Assembly (NCBI RefSeq): GCF_000308695.1
Contig: NZ_BAGG01000058.1
Span: forward strand, 1 to 40,057
Direction: 5' to 3'
Source: Nocardia takedensis NBRC 100417
GTDB lineage: Bacteria > Actinomycetota > Actinomycetes > Mycobacteriales > Mycobacteriaceae
Length of the DNA: 40,057 nt
The notes under the pieces are model-generated. The model saw nothing but the letters and a program-made list of their open reading frames with translations, was not told where the DNA came from and did not search any database. A program made the position numbers and the translations under genes. Within the stretch, counting starts at the first letter, position 1. Each line of letters begins with the position of its first letter. This document shows positions 23,950 to 32,059 of this stretch, piece after piece.

Positions 23950-24881
23950 CAGAAGTACCCTTCTCGTTTGCGATCTTCCATGCCCGCCTCGGAGATCCGG
24001 TCGTCGGCGCGGGTCGCGCCGCGTTCGGTGACCCGCGCCGCGGCGACCTCGGCGACGACCTCGGCCGGGGTGGCGGCGGGCGATTCGACACAGCCGGTGC
24101 AGGTGGCGTCGCCGACCGTGCGGAAGCGCACGGTGGCCTCGTAGGGTTCCTCGCCGTCGAGCAGGCGCAGGAATCTGGTGTGCGCCAACAGCATTCCGTC
24201 GCGCTGCACCACCGGGCGGCGGTGCGCGTAGTACAGCGGGGGCAGGTCGATGCCCTCGGCGGCGATGTAGCTCCAGATGTCGAGTTCGGTCCAGTTCGAC
24301 AGCGGGAAGACCCGGATGTGTTCGCCGGGACGGTGTTTGCCGTTGTAGAGGTTCCACAGTTCGGGGCGTTGGGCGCGCGGGTCCCACTGCCCGTACTCGT
24401 CGCGGAAGCTGAACACCCGCTCCTTGGCGCGGGCCTTCTCCTCGTCGCGGCGCGCGCCGCCGAAGACCGCGTCGAAGCCGCCCTCGCGGATACCGCGCAG
24501 CAGCGTGGCGGTCTGCAACCGGTTGCGCGAGGCGCGCGGGCCGGTGTCCTCGACCGACCGCCCCGCGTCGATGTCGTCCTGGACGCTGCCGACCAGCAGG
24601 CGCAGGCCCAGTCGGGCGACGGTGTCGTCGCGGTAGGCGATGACCTCGTCGAAATTGTGTCCGGTGTCGATGTGCAGCACCGGGAACGGCAGCGGCGCGG
24701 GCCAGAAGGCCTTGGCCGCCAGGTGCAGCATGACCACCGAGTCCTTGCCGCCGGAGAACAGCAGGACGGGGCGCTCGAAGGTGGCTGCGACTTCTCGGAA
24801 GATATGTGCCGACTCGGCCTCGAGCGCGTCCAGATGCGGCAGCTCGTAGGTGCTCGCCGTCGACTTCGCGTACTGGCTCAC
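23949..24881 (-). CDS. cysD: Sulfate adenylyltransferase small subunit
   Basis: Catalytic ATP-sulfurylase subunit that forms APS, 310 aa, full length. PP-loop SGGKDS at residues 43-48; [10 protein letters not shown], the [16 protein letters not shown] arginine-rich segment and a C-terminal [15 protein letters not shown], all diagnostic of CysD. The GTG start at 24879-24881 has a GAGGG directly against it, with too little room for a normal ribosome-binding site; together with the nearby -10 this suggests leaderless initiation. First gene of a two-gene operon with cysNC, and headed by a KstR-like box. Confidence 0.96.
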   Translation of the reverse strand: MSQYAKSTASTYELPHLDALEAESAHIFREVAATFERPVLLFSGGKDSVVMLHLAAKAFWPAPLPFPVLHIDTGHNFDEVIAYRDDTVARLGLRLLVGSVQDDIDAGRSVEDTGPRASRNRLQTATLLRGIREGGFDAVFGGARRDEEKARAKERVFSFRDEYGQWDPRAQRPELWNLYNGKHRPGEHIRVFPLSNWTELDIWSYIAAEGIDLPPLYYAHRRPVVQRDGMLLAHTRFLRLLDGEEPYEATVRFRTVGDATCTGCVESPAATPAEVVAEVAAARVTERGATRADDRISEAGMEDRKREGYF

Positions 24882-24887
24882 CCCTCA

Positions 24888-24917
24888 AAACTAGAACACG
24901 TTTCGGTCATTGGTCAA
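24888..24917 (-). promoter_or_regulatory. cysD promoter overlapped by a KstR-like box
   Basis: On the minus strand TTGACC (24917-24912) and TAGTTT (24893-24888) are 18 bp apart, giving a start site close to the GTG of cysD. The + strand sequence TAGAACACGTTTCG (24892-24905) fits the KstR consensus TnnAACnnGTTnnA except for the last base. It overlaps the -10 and most of the spacer, so a bound repressor would exclude polymerase. Regulation by a KstR-type protein is inference from the match and from two perfect boxes nearby. Confidence 0.55.
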
Positions 24918-24927
24918 CGGATGCGGA

Positions 24928-25815
24928 TCAACGGGTGTGCGCGGGCCTGCGTCCGCCCGATCCCGCCGTCACCGCGTCGGCCGCGGCCACCAGCGCCCGT
25001 CCGCGCCGCTCGATCTCCGCGCCGGTGATCGCCGCGCCGACGTACATGGTGAGCACCATGTTCTGCCGCCCGTCGGCGTCGTAGGTGGGGGCGGCCAGCA
25101 GGCTCACCGCGTGTTCCTTGCGCGGGCGCAGATCGGTGCCGAGGTAGACCCGTTCGCCCAGACTGCTGACCAGTTCGCCGACGATTTCGCGCAGCTCAGG
25201 GGGCAGATCGCGGGCCGCGACACCCGCCAGCAGGCCGTAGAGTCGCCTGCCCGCGGCGGTCATGCTCTCCACGAGGTAGCCGCGTGCGCGGCAGTCGGCG
25301 ACGATGCTGCGCAACCGCGCTTCGTCCTGGCGCAACGGCACCGTCGGCGGGGTCGCCAACCAGGCGTCGAAGGCCGCGTCGGTGTCCCAGAGCACGTACA
25401 TCAGCCCCACCGGCGGCGCGAAGACGTAGGAGGCGCCCACCTTGACCATGCCGGGGCCGGTGGCCTCCAGGATGGCGATCCGCTCGCCGACCACGGCCGA
25501 TGCCGTGCAGGTCGTGCGGTATCGGGCCGTCAGGCGTTCGAGTTCGGTCCGGGCGAACGCCGAGATCGCGAAGCCTTCCTGGGCCACCCGCCCGGCGGCG
25601 ATCAGGGCCGGTCCGAGGCCGTAGGTGAGATGGTCGGGGTCGCGGACCAGGTAGCCGCCCGCGGTGAGCTCGGTGAGGATGCCCAGGCAGGTGGGTTTGG
25701 CCAGGTCCAGTTCCCTGGCCAGTTCCGAGAGGCCGAACCGCTTGCCGCGCTGTTCGACCAGGAAGTCCAAGACCTGCACCACCCGTTCGGTGGGGGCCGA
25801 CCGACGCGCGACCAT
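24928..25815 (-). CDS. IclR-family transcriptional regulator
   Basis: 295-aa regulator. The N-terminal winged helix (about 10-70) includes RVVQVLDFLVEQRGKRFGLS and ARELDLAKPTCLGILTELTA. The C-terminal effector domain has VVGERIAILEATGP and PVGLMYVLWDTDAAFDAWL. The ATG at 25813-25815 has AGGAG 6 nt upstream on the minus strand. It is divergent from a DUF1214-SDR-sulfotransferase operon, and the 106-bp gap contains a KstR-like box, a tandem repeat and a separate dyad (25876-25894) that could be its own operator. Probably controls the divergent operon; effector unknown. Confidence 0.85.
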   Translation of the reverse strand: MVARRSAPTERVVQVLDFLVEQRGKRFGLSELARELDLAKPTCLGILTELTAGGYLVRDPDHLTYGLGPALIAAGRVAQEGFAISAFARTELERLTARYRTTCTASAVVGERIAILEATGPGMVKVGASYVFAPPVGLMYVLWDTDAAFDAWLATPPTVPLRQDEARLRSIVADCRARGYLVESMTAAGRRLYGLLAGVAARDLPPELREIVGELVSSLGERVYLGTDLRPRKEHAVSLLAAPTYDADGRQNMVLTMYVGAAITGAEIERRGRALVAAADAVTAGSGGRRPAHTR

Positions 25816-25848
25816 TGACCACTCCTGAAACCATTGACCACTTCTGGA
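25811..25848. repeat. Tandem 19-bp direct repeat, two copies
   Basis: ACCATTGACCACTCCTGAA (25811-25829) is followed directly by a second copy (25830-25848) with two substitutions. The first copy overlaps the IclR start codon and ribosome-binding site; the second supplies the TTGACC -35 of the divergent operon and the left edge of the KstR-like box. It may be a regulator binding array or a local duplication. Confidence 0.65.
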
Positions 25849-25862
25849 ACACGTTCTAATCT
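25834..25862 (+). promoter_or_regulatory. Promoter of the DUF1214-SDR-sulfotransferase operon with perfect KstR box
   Basis: TTGACC (25834-25839) and TAATCT (25857-25862) lie exactly 17 bp apart. The spacer holds TGGAACACGTTCTA (25845-25858), which matches the KstR consensus TnnAACnnGTTnnA at every defined position and overlaps the -10. Transcription would start near 25869. In mycobacteria KstR represses steroid and lipid catabolism genes until a CoA thioester of a cholesterol intermediate appears. Confidence 0.7.
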
Positions 25863-25875
25863 CACTCGTAACGAA

Positions 25876-25894
25876 ATGTACCAGAGCGGTACAT
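25876..25894. promoter_or_regulatory. Second operator-like dyad in the IclR/DUF1214 gap
   Basis: ATGTACC (25876-25882), AGAGC, GGTACAT (25888-25894) is a perfect 7-bp dyad with a 5-nt centre. It lies just downstream of the predicted transcription start of the DUF1214 operon, a repressor-type position. It does not resemble the KstR box, so a different protein, plausibly the divergent IclR regulator, would bind. Confidence 0.5.
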
Positions 25895-25921
25895 ATCTGG
25901 ACCACCCGGGAGAGTCTCTTG

Positions 25922-27082
25922 TTGACCCAACCGTTCGCGGACGCGATCGCCGCCGCCGAGCAGATCATCACCGAGGCCCCGCACATCCGGACCGAGCAGG
26001 ATCTGATCGAGGGGTACGACTACCTCGCGGGCAGCATCCGCGCCTCGCTCCAGATGGCGTGGGCCTACGAGCGCGACTTCCCGTTCTTCGTGCAGTCCAC
26101 CGGCCCGTACACGAAGATGGGTCTGGACAATCCGGACACGCTGTACTTCCACTCCTACCTGCGCCCCGACGCCGAATACGTCGTCACCGGCAAACGCGGC
26201 AGCACCCGCGACCTGAGCTTCCAGGTCCTCAACGGCGACTACTCGCCGGTCGACGTGCCCGACAGCCTCACCGCCTTCGACGACCGCGCCCTCGACATCG
26301 CCGCCGACGGCACCTACGAGATCCGCTTCGGCCCCGGCCCCGCGCGCCCCGGCTACGTCCAACTCGGCGCCGACGCCGCCATGCTGGTGGTCCGCGAAGT
26401 GCACAGCGACTGGTCGAGTGAGAAATCCGGCACCCTGCGCATCCAGCGGGTCGACCGCATCGGCGACGCCCCGCCGCGATTGACCAAGGATCTGCTGACC
26501 AAGCGCTACGGCGTCGCGGGCAAGATGCTGGTCTCGCGGCTGAACACCTTCCTCGCGTTCCCGCAGTGGTTCTATCTGAACCTGCCGGTCAACACCCTCA
26601 CCGAACCGCGCCGGACCCCGGGCGGGCTGTCCACCCAGTTCTCCTCGGTCGGGCACTACGACCTCACCGACGACCAGGCGATGATCATCACCGTCCCCAA
26701 GTCGGACGCGCCCTACCAGGGCTTTCAGCTCGGCAGCATGTGGTATCTGTCGCTGGACTACATCAACCACCAGACCAGCCTCACCGCCGATCAGGCCCAC
26801 GTCGATCCCGACGGGCTGATCCGCCTGGTGGTCAGCGAACGCGATCCCGGCGTGGCCAACTGGATCGAACGCACCGGCCACGACCGCGGCTACCTCCAGT
26901 TCCGCTGGCAGCGCCTCTCACGGGAGATGGGGCCCGAGGACGGGCCGACCGTCGAGGTGGTGAACGTGGACGAGATCCCCGACCGCCTGCCGCACTACGA
27001 ACAGGCGCGGATCTCACCGAAACAGTGGCAGGCGCGGATCGCGGCCCGACAGGTCGCGGTCGCGGAGAGGATGCAGGGCTGA
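25922..27082 (+). CDS. DUF1214-like protein, Rv3531c-like
   Basis: A 386-aa protein resembling M. tuberculosis Rv3531c, a KstR-regulated gene of unknown function, by context and approximate length; the C-terminal region (VSERDPGVANWIERTGHDRG, then YLQFRWQR) looks like the DUF1214 end of such proteins. No catalytic motif is recognisable and no signal peptide is seen. The start is TTG at 25922: GGGAGAG (25908-25914) lies 7 nt upstream, while the adjacent TTG at 25919 has 4 nt; no ATG in frame fits. Its TGA overlaps the SDR ATG. First gene of a three-gene operon behind a KstR-like box. Function unknown. Confidence 0.75.
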   Translation: MTQPFADAIAAAEQIITEAPHIRTEQDLIEGYDYLAGSIRASLQMAWAYERDFPFFVQSTGPYTKMGLDNPDTLYFHSYLRPDAEYVVTGKRGSTRDLSFQVLNGDYSPVDVPDSLTAFDDRALDIAADGTYEIRFGPGPARPGYVQLGADAAMLVVREVHSDWSSEKSGTLRIQRVDRIGDAPPRLTKDLLTKRYGVAGKMLVSRLNTFLAFPQWFYLNLPVNTLTEPRRTPGGLSTQFSSVGHYDLTDDQAMIITVPKSDAPYQGFQLGSMWYLSLDYINHQTSLTADQAHVDPDGLIRLVVSERDPGVANWIERTGHDRGYLQFRWQRLSREMGPEDGPTVEVVNVDEIPDRLPHYEQARISPKQWQARIAARQVAVAERMQG

Positions 27083-27858
27083 TGTTGTTGCGGGACAAGG
27101 TCGTCGTGGTCTCCGGGATCGGTCCCGGACTGGGCAGGGCCATCGCCGTGCAGGCCGCCCGCGCGGGCGCGGATCTTGTGCTGGCCTCGCGCACCGAATC
27201 GCGGCTGACGGAGGTGGCGAAGGAAGTCGAGGCGCTCGGCAGGCGCGCGGTCGCGGTGCCGACCGACATCAACGACGAACAGGCCGTGCTGCGTCTGGTC
27301 GAGACCGCGCGGGCCGAATTCGGCCGGGTCGACACCGTGGTCAACAACGCGTTCGCGATTCCGCCGATCACCGACCTGGCCACCGTCGATCTCGACCAGG
27401 TGCGCGCCGGATTCGAGACCAACGTACTCGCCGCGCTGCGGCTGACCCGGCTGTTCGTGCCCGCGCTCGCCGAGAGCGAGGGGTCGGTGGTGATGATCAA
27501 CTCCGCGGTCCTGCGGCATTCGCGGCGCACCTTCGGCCCGTACAAGATGGCCAAGTCGGCGCTGTTGGCGCTGGCGCAGAGCCTGGCCAGCGAACTCGGG
27601 CCGCAGGGCATCCGGGTCAACACCGTAGCCCCGGGCTACATCTGGGCCGACAACTTGAAGTGGTACTTCAACTATCTCGCCGAGAAGCGCGGCATCACCT
27701 CCGAGGAGGTCTACGCCGAGACCGCCTCGACCATCGACCTGCGCAAACTGCCCGAGCCCGACGAGATCGCCGACGCGGTCGTGTTCTTCGCCTCCCCGCT
27801 GGCGCGCGCGATCACCGGAGCCTGTCTCGACGTCAACTGCGGCGAATACCACCACTAG
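27082..27858 (+). CDS. Short-chain dehydrogenase/reductase, Rv3530c-like
   Basis: NAD(P)-dependent oxidoreductase, 258 aa, classical SDR length. Cofactor motif SGIGPGLG at 11-18, NNAF in strand 4, and catalytic S141, Y154 and K158 (YKMAK) at correct spacing; the NSAVLRHS segment holds the serine. A C-terminal GACLDVNCGEYHH follows. By order and size it matches Rv3530c, between the DUF1214 and sulfotransferase genes of the M. tuberculosis steroid region. It probably oxidises or reduces a hydroxyl/keto group of a lipid or steroid-derived substrate. Its start overlaps the upstream stop by one base. Confidence 0.88.
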   Translation: MLLRDKVVVVSGIGPGLGRAIAVQAARAGADLVLASRTESRLTEVAKEVEALGRRAVAVPTDINDEQAVLRLVETARAEFGRVDTVVNNAFAIPPITDLATVDLDQVRAGFETNVLAALRLTRLFVPALAESEGSVVMINSAVLRHSRRTFGPYKMAKSALLALAQSLASELGPQGIRVNTVAPGYIWADNLKWYFNYLAEKRGITSEEVYAETASTIDLRKLPEPDEIADAVVFFASPLARAITGACLDVNCGEYHH

Positions 27859-27869
27859 GAGAAACACTG

Positions 27870-29033
27870 ATGATCGGACGAGACGACGTCGGCACCGTCG
27901 AGGATCTGCACGCCTCGGCCACCAAGGTGGTGGGGCTCGACGATTTCGGCGACCCCGACTACCGCGAAGGTCTCGGCGTCCTGCTCGAGTCCTACGCGAA
28001 GGACGCCGAGCTGACGCCGTTCGGCAACAAGGTCAACCGGGCCTTCCTGCGCGGCGCGCTGGTCGCCCGCCTGCTCAGCGAAGCCGCCTGGCGGCAGTAT
28101 CCCGAACACGAGCAGGTGGCCGTCGAGCGGCCGATCTTCGTCACCGGACTGCCGCGCTCGGGCACCACGGCGGTGCACCGCCTGCTCAACGCCGATCCCG
28201 ACCACCAGGGTCTGGAGATGTGGCTGACCGAGATGCCCCAGCCGCGCCCGCCGCGCGAGAGCTGGTCGGCGAACCCGGTGTACCAGCGGATCGAGGCGGC
28301 CTTCGCCAAACACCACGTCGACAACCCGGAATTCATGGGCGTGCACCACATCTCGGCCGATCAGGTCGAGGAGTGCTGGCAGTTGCTGCGACAGTCGGCG
28401 ATGTCGATCTCCTACGAATGCCTGGCCTACCTGCCCACCTATTCAGCGTGGCTGCGCGAGCAGGACTGGACACCGGCCTATCGCAGGCACCGCCGCAACC
28501 TCCAGCTCATCGGACTACCGGACGCGGGCAGGCGCTGGGTGCTGAAGAATCCGAGCCACCTGTTCGCCCTGGACGCGATCTTCGAGGTCTACCCGGACGC
28601 GCTGATCATCCAGATGCACCGCGATCCGCGCACCATCATCGCCTCGGTGTGCTCGCTCAACGAGAAAGCCTCGCAGGGCTGGTCGCAACGATTCCACGGA
28701 CCGACGGTCGGGTCCGAACAGTTGGACCTGTGGGCGCGCGGGGCCGACCGGTTCCTCGCCGACCGCGGCAAGCACGACCCGGCGCGCTTCCGCGACGTCT
28801 ACTACGACGATTTCGTGGCCGATCCGATCGGCACGGTCGAAGGCGTCTACGACCACTTCGGCCTGACGCTCACCGACGCCGCCCGCACCGCCATGACCTC
28901 GCTGCACTCCGAGAGCACCTCGGGCGCGGCCAAGCCGGTGCACAAATACACCCTCGACGACTTCGGCCTCACCGCCGATCAGGTCGACGAACGGTTCGCC
29001 GACTACCGGGCGGCCCATTTCCCGGGCCGCTGA
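27870..29033 (+). CDS. PAPS-dependent sulfotransferase-family protein, Rv3529c-like
   Basis: 387-aa member of the Sulfotransfer_3 group, which transfers sulfate from PAPS to hydroxyl groups. The 5'-phosphosulfate loop is FVTGLPRSGTTAVHRLL (PRSGTT at 95-100). The 3'-phosphate site is recognisable at about 248-262 (MHRDPRTIIASVCSL, with the R and S). LKNPSHLFALD is another conserved block of these actinobacterial proteins. ATG 27870 follows AGGAG at 8 nt. It is the last gene of the KstR-box operon and lies about 3 kb from cysD-cysNC, which make PAPS. Sulfotransferase activity itself has not been shown for the Rv3529c group as far as I know. Confidence 0.85.
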   Translation: MIGRDDVGTVEDLHASATKVVGLDDFGDPDYREGLGVLLESYAKDAELTPFGNKVNRAFLRGALVARLLSEAAWRQYPEHEQVAVERPIFVTGLPRSGTTAVHRLLNADPDHQGLEMWLTEMPQPRPPRESWSANPVYQRIEAAFAKHHVDNPEFMGVHHISADQVEECWQLLRQSAMSISYECLAYLPTYSAWLREQDWTPAYRRHRRNLQLIGLPDAGRRWVLKNPSHLFALDAIFEVYPDALIIQMHRDPRTIIASVCSLNEKASQGWSQRFHGPTVGSEQLDLWARGADRFLADRGKHDPARFRDVYYDDFVADPIGTVEGVYDHFGLTLTDAARTAMTSLHSESTSGAAKPVHKYTLDDFGLTADQVDERFADYRAAHFPGR

Positions 29034-29039
29034 GCAGCG

Positions 29040-29068
29040 GGTCCGGGCGGCCTACTGCTGCCCGGACC
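29040..29068. terminator. Hairpin between convergent sulfotransferase and thioesterase genes
   Basis: GGTCCGGGC (29040-29048) and GCCCGGACC (29060-29068) form a perfect 9-bp stem with an 11-nt loop. The stop of the thioesterase gene lies in the loop. It can act as a two-way terminator for the convergent genes. Confidence 0.55.
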
Positions 29069-29726
29069 GCAGCACGATGAACAGCCCGCTCGCCTCGGCG
29101 CACAGTCGTTCGCCGTCGTGCAGGGTAGCCCGGACATAGACCTTGCGGCCGTCGCGCCGTTCGGCCCACGCGCGCAACCGCAGCGGGGTCCGCAACGGCG
29201 TGATCGAGCGGTAGTCGACGGTGAGCGAGGCGGTCCTGGTGACCGCGCCCGCGTGCACGGCCGCCGCCATGCCCATCAGATCGTCGAAGCCCATCGCGAC
29301 CATGCCGCCGTGCGCGGCGTCGTTGCCGCCGAGATGGAAGGTGCGGAAGGTGAGTTCGGCCTCGACGCCGTCGGCGTCGACCCGCTCCACCGTGAACGGC
29401 GGCAAGGTGATGTTGCCGCGGGCGGGCAGGTCACCGCGCGTCCAGGTGGGCGCGACCCATTCCTCGACCACGGCTTCGGCCAGTCGGTCGTTGAGTTTCT
29501 CCAGCGTCGCGATGGCCTCGAGGGCGAGATCGTCGGACGGCGAGAGCAGTCGGGCGCGGTCCATCAGCGTGCGCACCTGCTCGATGAACGGACCCAGGTG
29601 CGGGCCGCCGCGGGAGGCGTCGAGCGAAGCCTGCGCCTGCACCATGTCGGCCATGGAGGTCGGCCGGAAGCCGCCCTCGTGGTGCTCCGCGCTGGGCAGG
29701 GCGGGGCCGCTCGACTGTTCTTTCAT
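29052..29726 (-). CDS. PaaI-type hotdog thioesterase
   Basis: Likely hydrolyses acyl-CoA thioesters. 224 aa, with a helical N-terminal extension of about 100 residues before the hotdog domain; the conserved segment FHLGGNDAAHGGMVAMGFDD and following LMGMAAAVHAG match the PaaI-type motif (HGG and the acidic residue in the next helix), then TASLTVDYRSITPL. ATG at 29724-29726 is chosen; TTG at 29735 would add three residues and fall within the regulatory box. No ribosome-binding site; TAACTT on the minus strand (29739-29734) would put the mRNA start at the ATG. A KstR-like box sits directly upstream, tying it to the lipid/steroid locus. Confidence 0.82.
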   Translation of the reverse strand: MKEQSSGPALPSAEHHEGGFRPTSMADMVQAQASLDASRGGPHLGPFIEQVRTLMDRARLLSPSDDLALEAIATLEKLNDRLAEAVVEEWVAPTWTRGDLPARGNITLPPFTVERVDADGVEAELTFRTFHLGGNDAAHGGMVAMGFDDLMGMAAAVHAGAVTRTASLTVDYRSITPLRTPLRLRAWAERRDGRKVYVRATLHDGERLCAEASGLFIVLRSGQQ

Positions 29727-29727
29727 A

Positions 29728-29741
29728 TAGAACAAGTTATA
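29728..29741. promoter_or_regulatory. Perfect KstR-like box at the thioesterase start
   Basis: TAGAACAAGTTATA matches TnnAACnnGTTnnA at all defined positions on both strands. It ends 2 nt before the thioesterase ATG and overlaps the probable -10 (TAACTT on the minus strand), so binding should block initiation. It is the third such site within 5 kb. Confidence 0.65.
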
Positions 29742-29948
29742 GGTAGCCGCCCGGATGCCCCACCGCGACGCCCGTCGTTCCCGTCACACCCGCGCGCGTC
29801 CGTCCCTTCGACGGGACGCCGATCACAGGGCGGGCGAGCGCGTCGCGTGTGGGTGGTGACCTACGCTGGGTACCCGTCGAACCATCAGGTCTAGGAACCA
29901 CCCCCGCGGCGTCGGTGACGGCCCCGGCAGGCGAAAGGCGTTGTACCG

Positions 29949-30608
29949 ATGCGTGTCACGGCGGTCGTCTTCGACATGGACGGCGTACTGATCGACTCCG
30001 AACCGGTGTGGGAGCGGGTGCGCCGCGACTACATCGCCGAGAAGGGCGGTCGCTGGTTACCCGACACGCAGAAACGCCTCATGGGCATGAGTACGGGGGA
30101 GTGGTCGCGCTACCTGGCCGGTGAACTCGGCGTCGGCGAAGCGCCGGAACAGGTGGCCGACGAGGTGATCGAACGGATGGCGGCCCACTACGACCGCGAG
30201 GTCCCCCTGCTGCCCGGCGCGGTCGCCGCCGTGCAGCGGATGAGTCGGAACTGGCCGCTGGGTCTGGCCAGTTCCTCGCCGCGCGCCTTGATAGACACCG
30301 TGCTCGGACGCACCGGGCTCATCGAATTCTTCGAGGTCACCTTCTCCACCGAGGAGGTCGACCGCGGCAAGCCCGCCCCCGACGTCTACGTCGCCGCCGC
30401 CGGGTTCCTGCGTCGCAAGACCACCGAATGCGCCGCCGTCGAGGATTCCAGCAACGGACTGCGCGCCGCGCACGCCGCCGGGATGCGCGTGATCGCCGCG
30501 CCACGGCCGGAGTACCCGCTCGACCCCGACGCCCGCGCGCTGGCCGCGGCCGTGGTCGACGGATTGGACGACCTCACCCCCGCGCTGGTCGCCGGTCGCG
30601 AGAGCTGA
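29949..30608 (+). CDS. HAD-superfamily hydrolase (beta-phosphoglucomutase/phosphatase-like)
   Basis: 219-aa HAD IA-type enzyme. Motif I DMDGVLIDSE with nucleophile D9 and acid D11; motif II in GLASSSPRALID; motif III lysine in RGKPAPDVY; motif IV EDSSNGLRAA. The helical cap between about residues 18 and 85 is typical of phosphoglucomutase/phosphatase relatives. The substrate cannot be predicted beyond a small phosphorylated metabolite. ATG 29949 has a GAAAGG ribosome-binding site at a somewhat long distance. Monocistronic; converges on the ABC ATPase gene with only a 16-bp gap. Confidence 0.9.
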   Translation: MRVTAVVFDMDGVLIDSEPVWERVRRDYIAEKGGRWLPDTQKRLMGMSTGEWSRYLAGELGVGEAPEQVADEVIERMAAHYDREVPLLPGAVAAVQRMSRNWPLGLASSSPRALIDTVLGRTGLIEFFEVTFSTEEVDRGKPAPDVYVAAAGFLRRKTTECAAVEDSSNGLRAAHAAGMRVIAAPRPEYPLDPDARALAAAVVDGLDDLTPALVAGRES

Positions 30609-30624
30609 ATCCGGGCACGTCGGG

Positions 30625-31443
30625 TCAGGACGCGGGCGGCACGCTCAAGCGGGCGACGCGGGCGCGGGCGGTCCAGCGGCCCTGGTCGTAGCGCACCTCG
30701 ACGGGATGGTCGAACGCCTCGGTGATGGTGTCGGTGGTGACGGTCGCGGCGGCGGGGCCCGCGGCGACCGTGCGCCCGTCGGCGATGAGCAGGGCGTGGG
30801 TGGTGGTGCTCGGCAGTTCCTCGAGGTGGTGGGTGACCAGGATCGAGGCCACCCGGGGATGGGTCTCGTCCAGGGTGTCGATGGTCTCGAGCAGTTGTTC
30901 GCGGGCCGCGACGTCGAGTCCGGTGGTCGGTTCGTCGAACAGCAGCAGATCGGGTTCGCTGATCAGCGCGCGGCCGATGAGCGTGCGCCCGCGTTCGCCC
31001 TGCGACAGCGTGGGCCAGGTGGATTCGGCGCGGCCCTTCAGGCCGACCGTCTCGATCATCGCGTCGGCGCGGCGCATCTGGTCGGCGGTCGGCGTCCAGC
31101 GCATCGGGGTATCGATGGTGGCGGTGACGCCGGTCAGCACGACCTCGCGCACGGTCAGCGGATAGCGCAGCGGGTGGCGCGGGTTCACATGGCCGATGCG
31201 GTGTCGCAGTCGCGCGAGTTCGACTCGGCCCAAACGGTTCCCGAGGATCTCCACCGACCCCGAGGTCGGGAAGGTCACCGCCGCGCAGAATCCGAGCAGC
31301 GTGCTCTTGCCCGCGCCGTTGGGGCCCAGCAGCGCCCAGTGCTCGCCCGCGCGCACCGTGAGCGAGATGCCGTCGATGATCTGCTTGCCGTCGCGACGGA
31401 AGGTGACATCGGTCAGTGCCAGCACGGTCGCTGCGTCGCTCAT
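30625..31443 (-). CDS. Stand-alone ABC ATP-binding protein
   Basis: 272-aa ATPase: Walker A GPNGAGKST, signature LSQGERGR instead of LSGGQ, Walker B LLLFDEPTTGLD and switch histidine in VTHHLEELP. The VNPRHPLRYPLTVREVVLTG region and LSQGERGRTLIGRAL resemble ModF/YlmA-like ATPases found in many actinobacteria without partner permeases. No permease gene is near, so it may serve a distant transporter or have a non-transport role. The ATG at 31441-31443 has a GAGGGA sequence just upstream on the minus strand. Confidence 0.85.
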   Translation of the reverse strand: MSDAATVLALTDVTFRRDGKQIIDGISLTVRAGEHWALLGPNGAGKSTLLGFCAAVTFPTSGSVEILGNRLGRVELARLRHRIGHVNPRHPLRYPLTVREVVLTGVTATIDTPMRWTPTADQMRRADAMIETVGLKGRAESTWPTLSQGERGRTLIGRALISEPDLLLFDEPTTGLDVAAREQLLETIDTLDETHPRVASILVTHHLEELPSTTTHALLIADGRTVAAGPAAATVTTDTITEAFDHPVEVRYDQGRWTARARVARLSVPPAS

Positions 31444-31510
31444 CGGTCCCTCGCTGTCCGGTCCTGCGGGTCGTTACCCAGGCTACCGACCGGAGCGGAG
31501 GTTCCCGGGT

Positions 31511-31912
31511 TCAGGACCCCAGTTGCAGGATCTTGTTCTGACCGGCGACGACCAGATCGTTGCGGTCCACCAGCGCGACGCGCACCTGCATGATCGCTCC
31601 CGGCGGCAGCGGGGCCTGACCGGGCGCGGCCACCAGGGCGATGGTGGTGGTGCGCTGGGCGCCGTCGCAGGTCACCGCCTCCTGCATGCCCAGCGCGGCG
31701 GGGCGGTCGGCCATCGGATCGCCGACCATCGCCTTGGCGCTGGTGACGATGGTCGGCGCGTCGCAGCTGTAGCTCAGTTCCACGGTCGCGGGATTCGCGC
31801 CCGTCACGTCGATGGTGTCGGCCGCGGCGGCGGTTCCGGCCGCGAGTGCGGGCAGGGTCAGCGCCGCGAGGACGGCGGCGGCGCGGGCGAGGGGGCGAGA
31901 CAGGAGGATCAT
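31511..31912 (-). CDS. Secreted hypothetical protein, 133 aa
   Basis: No family recognised. A Sec signal peptide is clear: MILLSRPLARAAAVLAALTL, then PALAAGTAAAA before DTIDVTG. The mature part (about 100 residues) has two cysteines, in SYSCDAPT and VTCDGAQ, that could form a disulfide, and alternating hydrophobic residues suggesting a beta-sandwich. The ATG at 31910-31912 has GGAAGGAA a few bases upstream. It lies 67 bp upstream of the ABC ATPase on the same strand and could be co-transcribed with it, but a functional link is not evident. Confidence 0.75.
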   Translation of the reverse strand: MILLSRPLARAAAVLAALTLPALAAGTAAAADTIDVTGANPATVELSYSCDAPTIVTSAKAMVGDPMADRPAALGMQEAVTCDGAQRTTTIALVAAPGQAPLPPGAIMQVRVALVDRNDLVVAGQNKILQLGS

Positions 31913-32059
31913 GCTTCGTTCCTTCCGTGGGTGAGACGGATCGGCGTGCACGACGAACCCGGACCCGACAGGTCCGCGACTGTCCGTCCATCATTCAGCC
32001 CCGCGCCCGATCCCGAGGCCGAACCCCAGCTAGATCGCCCCTTCCGACCCGCCGCGCGC

